Below are positions 39,338 through 48,366 of a stretch of 64,000 nucleotides of DNA, piece after piece. Source of the DNA: Desulfuribacillus alkaliarsenatis (lineage in GTDB: Bacteria; Bacillota; Bacilli; Desulfuribacillales; Desulfuribacillaceae); contig NZ_MIJE01000032.1 of NCBI RefSeq assembly GCF_001730225.1, positions 169,913 through 233,912 of the forward strand. Reading direction: 5' to 3'. Within the stretch, counting starts at the first letter, position 1. Each line of letters opens with the position of its first letter. Position numbers and translations under genes: made by a program. The notes beneath the pieces were generated by a model. That model was not told the DNA's origin. It saw nothing but the letters and a program-made list of their open reading frames with translations, and did no database searches.

Positions 39338-40104
39338 TAATCTTTGCCATCAACAAACAAATTACCATTCTCGTCAATACTTGCGAAATATACATCTTTA
39401 ATTTCTTTAAACCCAGCCTCTTGCAGCTTGTTTTTTAACCAGAAACGATTCTGGTTGATGCGTTGAAGGTTTTCTTCTTTGACTTTACAGTCTGAAACTA
39501 GGATTAACGGCAACCCTTTAAAGCGGACTTCAGTCTTAATTGTGTTAGAATCTTTTAATAAGCTCATCATATCGCCGATTTCCATATTTAACATATCATC
39601 CTGTTTGCTTCGAATAACCCTAACCTGTTCATTTTGACCAGAGCCGCTAGAGGTCTCTTTAGGAAAAACAGTCAGCTTACCAGATGGCTCTAAAATTGCA
39701 TACTCTACTTCAGCGACGTTTTTAATCTGTTTTTCATGTAATTGCATAATTAAGTCGTTAACATCGTAACGTTGTTTTTTCATTTCTGCATCGTTAATTT
39801 TACCGTTCTGTATTATTAAAGAAGGCTCTCCATCAATCAGATTACGTACATTCTCTTTTTTCATACTGATATATGATAAAAGCATTTGTAATAACATGAC
39901 CATCGTAATTGGAATTATAATTCCTAGTAATTGTTTATCCGTGTCCTCTATTCCAACAGCCGCTAATTCAGCAATCATGATAAAGACGACTAAGTCAAAA
40001 ATTGATAACTTAGCGACCTCCCTTTTTCCCATAACCCTCATTATTATCAATATAAAAAAGTATATGAAAAAAGTTCTATATACACTGACAAATAAATCCT
40101 CCAT
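39334..40104 (-). CDS. DUF421 membrane protein (YrbG/YetF-like)
   Basis: Three N-terminal helices (about residues 8-25, 33-52 and 60-80) precede a cytosolic pair of DUF421 domains (PF04239), with MSYISMKKENVRNLIDGEPSLIIQNGKI. B. subtilis has yrbG next to spoVB. Related YetF proteins affect spore germination, but the role here is not known. It has 256 residues. The ribosome-binding site GGAGG lies inside the descending arm of a long hairpin immediately upstream. Confidence 0.88.
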   Translation of the reverse strand: MEDLFVSVYRTFFIYFFILIIMRVMGKREVAKLSIFDLVVFIMIAELAAVGIEDTDKQLLGIIIPITMVMLLQMLLSYISMKKENVRNLIDGEPSLIIQNGKINDAEMKKQRYDVNDLIMQLHEKQIKNVAEVEYAILEPSGKLTVFPKETSSGSGQNEQVRVIRSKQDDMLNMEIGDMMSLLKDSNTIKTEVRFKGLPLILVSDCKVKEENLQRINQNRFWLKNKLQEAGFKEIKDVYFASIDENGNLFVDGKDY

Positions 40105-40105
40105 A

Positions 40106-40180
40106 ATATAAAAACCTCCACTGCATTAGCTATAGGTATTTTGACCGACAAAATGAACCTATATGCAATAGAGGTCTATC
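40106..40180 (-). promoter_or_regulatory. long hairpin covering the DUF421 ribosome-binding site
   Basis: On the minus strand three stacked helices (11, 7 and 6 bp), broken by two small bulges, form a 60-base hairpin with arms ending at 40174 and 40115. The 3' arm ends GGAGG, which is the SD of the DUF421 gene (10 bases before ATG 40104), followed by TTTTTATATT. It can act as a terminator of the upstream regulator gene, as an RBS-hiding switch, or both. Confidence 0.75.
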
Positions 40181-40216
40181 CACTTTATGTTATATTCCCA
40201 CAATACAGTATATGTA

Positions 40217-40921
40217 CTATATACTGCCAAGTGCAACTTCTTTTAGGGCTTGATAATCCTTGATATATATACGATGACGATCTACTATTAATATTTCCTT
40301 TTGGACCATATCCGATAAAATCCGACTAATTGTTTCTCTTGACGTCCCAACGTAATCTGCTAGCTCCTGCTGTGTTAATTTTGCTTTTATCAGCAGACCT
40401 TTTTCCTCTTCAATACCATGATCCCTGGCAAGTTTAAATAATCGACTAGCTAAACGGCTATATGTATCCTTAAATGATAGGTTAATTATCTGTCTGTAAG
40501 CTTGGCGGAGCTTTAAATTCATAACTTCTAGGAGCATTGTTGCACATTCGTGGTCTTCGTCTATAATCTTTTTAAAGGTATTCAAGCGTATTTGAAAAAG
40601 TAATGCCTTTTCAATTGTCTTTGCTGAATGTGGATTTACGCCATTTTCAAATAATGCTTGCTCACCAAACATTTCATTTTCACGTATTATATGTAAAATC
40701 TTTTCCCTTCCAGTACTACTTACTTTAGTAATTTTCACCCTTCCACTAACCACTATATAGATGTGATTCGAGGGTTCTCCTTCAGAATATACTAACTCAT
40801 CGGCACGATAATCTTTTATTGTGATATTATTCGCAATTTCCTCAAGTGTTTGATCACTAAGTTTGTAAAAAATCGGAATCTCTCTTAATTGCTCCAGCAC
40901 AGCTATCAGCTCCCTATCCAT
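40217..40921 (-). CDS. Crp/Fnr-family transcriptional regulator
   Basis: A 234-residue regulator. The N-terminal cyclic-nucleotide-binding-type barrel (about 15-130) contains EGEPSNHIYIVVSGRVKI. The C-terminal helix-turn-helix is LTQQELADYVGTSRETISR. No N-terminal cysteine cluster of the Fnr type is present, so it is unlikely to be an oxygen-sensing Fe-S form. The ligand and targets are unknown. A DUF421 gene lies directly downstream, past a hairpin. Confidence 0.92.
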   Translation of the reverse strand: MDRELIAVLEQLREIPIFYKLSDQTLEEIANNITIKDYRADELVYSEGEPSNHIYIVVSGRVKITKVSSTGREKILHIIRENEMFGEQALFENGVNPHSAKTIEKALLFQIRLNTFKKIIDEDHECATMLLEVMNLKLRQAYRQIINLSFKDTYSRLASRLFKLARDHGIEEEKGLLIKAKLTQQELADYVGTSRETISRILSDMVQKEILIVDRHRIYIKDYQALKEVALGSI

Positions 40922-41001
40922 TTTTCATACAGATAGTTTACCAAAAAAGCTTCATAATTACTACTGATATGATTCACAATTTTTTTATAATAGCTCCTGC
41001 A

Positions 41002-42072
41002 TTATAATATCTCATGTATTGATAAGTTTTTTTCAAATCGCAGGTCGATATACTTTGATTCCGCACCTTTTCCAATTTTAATAATCGGATAAATTGGGTC
41101 ATCTCGATTTATAAAAACAACTTTCCCAGATTGACCATTTGACATTTTACAAAATCTACCGCTATATTTTCCCATCATACCATCAATGAATGTAAGTACA
41201 GTTTTAGCATCCAAACATGTAAATGCTTCTTTTCTAAGAGCTTTTAATGCCTCAGTATGATTAATTCGTTTTTTATCTGGTTGATCTGTTGTCAGGTTGT
41301 GATAGCGGTCTGCTACAGCTACAATATGGGCAAATGGATGAATTAGGTTTCCTTTTATCCGTTCAGGATATCCACTTCCATCTATCCGTTCATGATGCTG
41401 AAGGATGGCTTTTAGCATCCCTGAGTCGTGAAATCCACAAAATTTAACAATATCATGACTAAACCTTACATGCCGCTCTAATATCTCTTGTTGTCTTCCA
41501 GTTAACGAGTTGGGTTTGCTTAGTAGCTCTTTATCAATTTTTGTTTTACCTATGTCATGCAAAATACCAGCTAGCCCAACGTTTTTTATATCTTTATCAT
41601 CAAGCTTTAGCCATGCCGCCAGCATTACTGAATAAATACCAACAGCCAAGGAATGTTTATAAAGATAATCATCAAATGCTTGGACCTGTCTAAGGATATC
41701 TATAATTTCTCCCGTAGAAATTGTAGATTGTAGTAAATCCTGCAGCTCTTGCTCATGATTTTTTATTGATACTGGCTTCCGATTCGCAAGCATGCCCATA
41801 ATCGTATCTAAGGTTTGATATGCTTTTTCTATAACTTCCTTATGATTATCGTTAACATAAATGTTGTTGCTCTCATCAAGCCCAAGCTGGGCTTGAATAC
41901 TTACCGTAAATATACCTAAAGCTATTAATTTTTCTATTAGCTCGGCCGTAAGGATTGTCCCTTCTGATAGTACAAGTTTACCACTTTCCGTAAAAACGTC
42001 TTCACCTAGTATGCTCCCATCTTCGCATAGATCAACAGGTATTAATACATATTTGTGTTGTTTACTTAGCAT
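41002..42072 (-). CDS. HD-GYP domain protein (putative c-di-GMP phosphodiesterase)
   Basis: An HD-GYP protein of 356 residues. A N-terminal beta-rich segment of about 70 residues (DGSILGEDVFTESGKLVLSEG) occurs in DUF3391-like or related sensors. The HD-GYP domain has HDIGKTKI, then HHERIDGSGYPERI (the GYP motif). Members cleave cyclic di-GMP to pGpG or GMP. The start is ATG 42072, 5 bases after AGGGGTG. A second HD-GYP gene with the same layout lies at 54.6 kb. Confidence 0.9.
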   Translation of the reverse strand: MLSKQHKYVLIPVDLCEDGSILGEDVFTESGKLVLSEGTILTAELIEKLIALGIFTVSIQAQLGLDESNNIYVNDNHKEVIEKAYQTLDTIMGMLANRKPVSIKNHEQELQDLLQSTISTGEIIDILRQVQAFDDYLYKHSLAVGIYSVMLAAWLKLDDKDIKNVGLAGILHDIGKTKIDKELLSKPNSLTGRQQEILERHVRFSHDIVKFCGFHDSGMLKAILQHHERIDGSGYPERIKGNLIHPFAHIVAVADRYHNLTTDQPDKKRINHTEALKALRKEAFTCLDAKTVLTFIDGMMGKYSGRFCKMSNGQSGKVVFINRDDPIYPIIKIGKGAESKYIDLRFEKNLSIHEIL

Positions 42073-42197
42073 ACTCTCACCCCTCACACAAAATCATATT
42101 ACCTAATTTTACTATTCTGTTACTATTATTGTATTCGTTGCTGTTTGTTATTGATATGTGCTTAAGGATTCATTTTTCTTCATGACTAAAGATATAT

Positions 42198-42232
42198 AAT
42201 AAAAGCCCTAGGACTACTTTATACCTAAGGCA
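42198..42232 (-). terminator. terminator of the NhaD/ArsB-type gene
   Basis: GCCTTAGG and CCTAGGGC arms (42231-42224 and 42212-42205) with one G-U pair are followed by TTTTATTATAT on the minus strand. The ascending arm includes the stop codon of the gene. Confidence 0.72.
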
Positions 42233-43529
42233 GAATTACGAAGTATAAATAAATAGTCGCCATTACTAATGAGATAATTGTAATCGGCAGACCAATTTTC
42301 AGAAATCCTAAGTAAGTAATTTCTCTTCCTTCCCTCATTGCCATACCAGCTACTATAACATTAGCTGATGCTCCAATTAACGAACCATTACCACCTAAGC
42401 AAGCACCTAAAGCTAACGCCCACCATAGTGGTTCAATATCGGTTAATCCACCCAGCTCACCTATTGTCTGGATTAATGGAATCATTGTAGCCACAAAAGG
42501 AATATTATCAATCGTAGCTGAGAAAATACCAGACATCCAAATTAGGAGAATTGCTGTCCGCTCCAAATCGCCCTGGGTATAATCAATGGCTAATAGTGCT
42601 AATTGCTTAATTAGTCCGATTTCAACTAATGTACCTACAAGCATAAATAACCCTACGAAAAAGAATATTGTGACCCATTCTATTTTGTTAAAGATATCAT
42701 GTACTTCATGGTCATCGATACCTATACACATAAGTATTACTGCTCCTGCCATTGCTATAGTTGCAGCTTCTAGCCCTAGCGTATGATGAAAGACAAAGCC
42801 TGTTATTGTAATTAACAAAACACTAATAGACTTTATTAGCAAAGGAATATTCTTTAAATATTTCCTTTCATCTATCCTGGTGATTTGAAGCTTTTGACTA
42901 TCTGGTATCTGTAATTTATTTCTATAAATCAACCAAATGATGGTCATTGTAACTATGTAGATCAATAAACTTATAGGGCCTAAATTTATTATAAAAGAAT
43001 TAAAATCTAAATTAGCTGCTGGCCCAATCATAATATTTGGCGGATCACCAATTAGTGTTGCAGTACCTCCTATATTTGACGCAATTATCTCAGTGATTAG
43101 AAATGGTATTGGGTCAATCTTTAATATCCGCGTAATGGATAAAGTAACTGGTACGATTAATAGTACCGTCGTAACATTGTCTAATAACGCAGAAAATATC
43201 GCTGTCAAAGTTGCAAGTGATAACAATATATACACGGGTTCGCCACGAGCAAGCTTGGCTGCCTTTATTGCTATATACGAGAACAGACCTGTTTGCTGCG
43301 TAATCCCAACAATAATCATCATTCCCATGAGCAGCCCTATTGTACCCCATTCTATATGCTTCAGTACACTATCCTGCTCAACTATCCCTAAGATAATCAT
43401 AAGTACTGCACCCATTAGAGCTGTAACCGCGCGATTAAGTTTTTCTGTGATAATTAGCGCATAAGTAAGTAAAAATATAATAATTGCTATATGTACCTGG
43501 AGTCCCCCAAAATCCAGAATTGAAAGCAT
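42225..43529 (-). CDS. NhaD/ArsB-type ion transporter
   Basis: A member of the ion transporter superfamily (ArsB/NhaD/CitM), 434 residues with about 12 helices. Repeated core motifs are LLDNVTTVLLIVPVT and ATIDNIPFVATMIP, and the segments IGGTATLIGDPPNIM and LGGNGSLIGASANVI. NhaD antiporters exchange Na+ for H+, while ArsB expels arsenite. Sequence alone does not decide between these. The cation-exchanger gene directly upstream favours ion homeostasis. SD AGAAGGGAG precedes ATG 43529. Confidence 0.85.
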   Translation of the reverse strand: MLSILDFGGLQVHIAIIIFLLTYALIITEKLNRAVTALMGAVLMIILGIVEQDSVLKHIEWGTIGLLMGMMIIVGITQQTGLFSYIAIKAAKLARGEPVYILLSLATLTAIFSALLDNVTTVLLIVPVTLSITRILKIDPIPFLITEIIASNIGGTATLIGDPPNIMIGPAANLDFNSFIINLGPISLLIYIVTMTIIWLIYRNKLQIPDSQKLQITRIDERKYLKNIPLLIKSISVLLITITGFVFHHTLGLEAATIAMAGAVILMCIGIDDHEVHDIFNKIEWVTIFFFVGLFMLVGTLVEIGLIKQLALLAIDYTQGDLERTAILLIWMSGIFSATIDNIPFVATMIPLIQTIGELGGLTDIEPLWWALALGACLGGNGSLIGASANVIVAGMAMREGREITYLGFLKIGLPITIISLVMATIYLYFVILP

Positions 43530-43556
43530 ATCTGCACTCCCTTCTAATCTATATAA

Positions 43557-44543
43557 CTAATAAGTTAAGACCATAATGATGAAAGCTAGATAAAATAAAC
43601 CGTTAAAAATTAGGATTCCAGGCGTCAATTGCTTTTTCAGTGAGATTTGGGCATACAGCACAAAACCTGCGACTAAAGTTAATAATCCAGTTATTAATAC
43701 AATCCCTTCTAGCTGCCACGGACTTAATGCAATTCCAATAGCAGGAATTAAAGAGCTCTGAAACACCATAGCCCCAGTAATGTTGCCTAGCGCTAACGTA
43801 TCCTTACCTTGCCTAATCCAGATAACACTATTAAACTTCTCCGGCAGTTCAGTAGCTATAGGAATAATCAACGTCGCTAGGACAAAATAGGAAATACCTA
43901 ATAATAACGCTCCTTTTTCAATAGCATCTACGAATAGATGTCCACCAGTAATGATAATTGCGAGTGCGAAGATAACCTGGAAAAAGACTATAATTGTTAG
44001 TGGGTTTCTTTGTCTCTTAGCAAAAATCAGAGGTGGCACTTCATGGTTGGCAACCGACTCCCCTGATCTAACTGTGCGATAAACATAATAAATATAGAGG
44101 GCTACTAATAAGATAGCGATGCCATATTTAAAGCCTTGATGTGGCACAACTCCAGCAAGCATTGCAAACATATATACAAAAACAAAAAATCGTAAATCTC
44201 TAGCCATGATTTCTGTATTTAAGTTTAGACGGGCGCTTTTTCTTTTCTTTAAAAATATATATACAGATATGCCCGCAACAAACATAGCGATTGTACTTAA
44301 CATAAAAGGTGCACCTAAGATAGCTCCCGTTCCTATCTCTACTGCAGCCTGACCGCTATATGACCACAGAGCAATAATTGGAATAATTGCTTCTGGCATT
44401 GCAGTACCCACGGCAGCCAAAACACTACCAACTGCACCTTCAGATAAATTCAGCTTTTTCCCTAACCACTCAATACCGTTCGTAAATAATTCAGCCCCAG
44501 CTAATATAAGTGCCAACGCAAAAGCAAATTCCAGTATCATCAT
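43557..44543 (-). CDS. CaCA-type cation/H+ or Na+/Ca2+ antiporter
   Basis: A 328-residue membrane protein with about ten helices in two inverted halves. The alpha-repeat segments are GAVGSVLAAVGTAMPEAIIPI (split GAVGSVLAAVGTAMPEAI) and VLATLIIPIATELPEKFNS. Both keep the paired acidic residue used for cation binding. The specific ion is unknown. It is followed 27 bases later by the NhaD/ArsB-type gene, so they are probably co-transcribed. It starts within a short ATGATG cluster behind AGGGGGA. Confidence 0.87.
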   Translation of the reverse strand: MMILEFAFALALILAGAELFTNGIEWLGKKLNLSEGAVGSVLAAVGTAMPEAIIPIIALWSYSGQAAVEIGTGAILGAPFMLSTIAMFVAGISVYIFLKKRKSARLNLNTEIMARDLRFFVFVYMFAMLAGVVPHQGFKYGIAILLVALYIYYVYRTVRSGESVANHEVPPLIFAKRQRNPLTIIVFFQVIFALAIIITGGHLFVDAIEKGALLLGISYFVLATLIIPIATELPEKFNSVIWIRQGKDTLALGNITGAMVFQSSLIPAIGIALSPWQLEGIVLITGLLTLVAGFVLYAQISLKKQLTPGILIFNGLFYLAFIIMVLTY

Positions 44544-44590
44544 CTGTTCTCGTCCCCCTTCGATACATACATATGAATAAAATCAACAAA

Positions 44591-44632
44591 AAAAACCACT
44601 TGTCATGAATTTTTCATAGCAAGTGGTTTTTG
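44591..44632. terminator. terminator-like hairpin between divergent genes
   Basis: ACCACTTG and CAAGTGGT arms (44595-44602 and 44620-44627) have T runs on both sides. It lies between two genes that point away from each other, where no upstream transcript should end, so it may be an attenuator or a relic. Confidence 0.7.
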
Positions 44633-44715
44633 CAATAATTTTTATCATATTTTTTGGACAGCATCATAGTTTGTATTAATAGACAAGTGCATTATATTTT
44701 AGGAGGTTTTAGTAT

Positions 44716-45084
44716 ATGGCTATTAAAAACCCCATTTTTGTTGGTTTTACTTGGGCGTTTATGACTTCTATTAGCTTATTATTAGTCCTTATTATATTAG
44801 TTCAGTTTACAAGCTTACCAGAGTCATCTTTACCAACATTAACATATGCCATCCATATCGTTAGCATACTTATTGGAGCACTTAAAGCAGGCTTTCGTTC
44901 ATCCCAAAAAGGCTGGTATGCAGGCGCATTGACAGGGTTTATTTATATGTTACTGATTGTTTTGTTTGGTAGTATGTTATTCTCAAGTATCACCTTAAGC
45001 GTTGAGTCATTAATCCAAGTTGTTATTGGCATATCGATTGGAGCAGTTGGCGGAATTGTCGGAGTCAACTTTAATGCTCGCTAA
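44716..45084 (+). CDS. TIGR04086-family membrane protein (YrzE-like)
   Basis: A 122-residue protein with four membrane helices (about 10-32, 40-62, 72-92 and 98-118). The segment GALKAGFRSSQKGWYAGALTG (split before the second half) marks the TIGR04086 family of Bacillota. B. subtilis yrzE lies beside yrbF (yajC) and is of unknown function. AGGAGG lies 13 bases upstream of the ATG, somewhat far. Confidence 0.84.
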   Translation: MAIKNPIFVGFTWAFMTSISLLLVLIILVQFTSLPESSLPTLTYAIHIVSILIGALKAGFRSSQKGWYAGALTGFIYMLLIVLFGSMLFSSITLSVESLIQVVIGISIGAVGGIVGVNFNAR

Positions 45085-45135
45085 CAGAGTTTTTGTTATA
45101 ATACTCTTATTAACTAGCTAGTGAGGGGTATTATA

Positions 45136-45774
45136 ATGATCTTCCTAATTGACTTTGACAAAACAATTAGCAAACAATGCAGCTGCACAACTATGATAGA
45201 AAAATTCAAAATCTCATGCACAGATGAAATTGAAGAACAATGGGAAATCGGAGCCTTATCTACCCCAGCAGCAACAAAAGAGATTTTAAAAGTGCTGCGC
45301 ATGACAGAGCCAGAATTAATTGAAACAATTAATTCTGTGGAAATAGATTCTAGCTTTATACAATTTATTAAATTTTGTAAGCAAAATGATTATGAGTATG
45401 CTATTGTTAGTGATGGATTTTTCTTATTAATAACAACTATTTTAAGTAAATACATTGATCAGCCAATTAAAATATTTGCTAATCAGCTAGTGTGTTGTGA
45501 CTCTCGGTGGACAGCACACTTTCCCTATCATTCAGACGAATCACCTAATTTAGGTGTTTGTAAAAGCCAAATTGTTAAACAATATCAACAACAGTCAAAT
45601 CAACCTGTCGCCTTTATCGGTGATGGCTATACCGATTACCAAGCTTCTGAGGTAGCTGACATTGTCTTTGCTAAGGATAAGCTCTCTGTTTACTGCCAAG
45701 AGCATGGTATCCCCTATATTCCATATAATGACTTCAATGATATAATTACTTATGTCAAAAACAATACAATCTAA
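45136..45774 (+). CDS. HAD-IB phosphatase (MtnX-like)
   Basis: A 212-residue haloacid-dehalogenase phosphatase. Motif I is FLIDFDKTISK at the N-terminus, motif II AIVSDGFF and motif IV FIGDGYTDYQAS. The layout resembles MtnX, which dephosphorylates a methionine-salvage intermediate, or phosphoserine phosphatase. No methionine-salvage gene is nearby, so the substrate is uncertain. The start is placed at ATG 45136, with AGGGGT upstream; a GTG earlier overlaps that site. Confidence 0.86.
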   Translation: MIFLIDFDKTISKQCSCTTMIEKFKISCTDEIEEQWEIGALSTPAATKEILKVLRMTEPELIETINSVEIDSSFIQFIKFCKQNDYEYAIVSDGFFLLITTILSKYIDQPIKIFANQLVCCDSRWTAHFPYHSDESPNLGVCKSQIVKQYQQQSNQPVAFIGDGYTDYQASEVADIVFAKDKLSVYCQEHGIPYIPYNDFNDIITYVKNNTI

Positions 45775-45777
45775 AGC

Positions 45778-45817
45778 AAAAGGTATAGCACCTTATTAAT
45801 GGATGCTATACCTTTTA
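45778..45817. terminator. bidirectional terminator between HAD gene and yajC
   Basis: AAAAGGTATAGCA and TGCTATACCTTTT arms (45778-45790 and 45804-45816) form a perfect 13-bp stem with T runs on both sides, between convergent genes. Confidence 0.9.
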
Positions 45818-45819
45818 TA

Positions 45820-45860
45820 TTAGTCTTCGTTTTTACGTATTAGTCTTCACTTTTTACGTA
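45820..45860. repeat. 20-bp tandem duplication at the yajC 3' end
   Basis: Two adjacent copies (45820-45839 and 45840-45860) differ by one base and one indel. The inner copy encodes the final residues and stop of YajC. The outer copy lies downstream of the stop and repeats it. Confidence 0.88.
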
Positions 45861-46103
45861 CGATGCTGCTGAGCGCTCAAACTTTAATTTAGTATTTTCA
45901 GCAACTTTTACAACCATAGACTCTTCGTCTAATTCAACGATTGTCCCATGCATTCCACCTAAAGTAACAATCTTGTCCCCTTTTTTCAACGCATCAAGCA
46001 TTGCATTACGTTCCTTCTGTCTCTTTTGTTGAGGACGAATTAACAAGAAGTAAAAGATTGCAAACATCACTATAAGAGGTAATAATCCAATTAATGTCTC
46101 CAT
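45840..46103 (-). CDS. yajC: preprotein translocase subunit YajC
   Basis: An 87-residue single-helix protein. The N-terminal membrane segment is followed by RPQQKRQKERNAMLDALKKG and KIVTLGGMHGTIVE, the family signature. It associates with SecDF. AAAGGAGG precedes ATG 46103. It is the third gene of the queA-tgt-yajC run, as in Bacillus. Its C-terminal codons lie inside the tandem duplication. Confidence 0.96.
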   Translation of the reverse strand: METLIGLLPLIVMFAIFYFLLIRPQQKRQKERNAMLDALKKGDKIVTLGGMHGTIVELDEESMVVKVAENTKLKFERSAASYVKSED

Positions 46104-46172
46104 ATGTATAGCCTCCTTTCAGAAAATATAATATTATAACATTCTTATACTATCAATAAAAATTTTTAAAAG

Positions 46173-48321
<2,149 letters not shown>

Positions 48322-48366
48322 TTTACTTCTCCGTTCTTAAATTTATAGCTATATATTTCTAATCTT

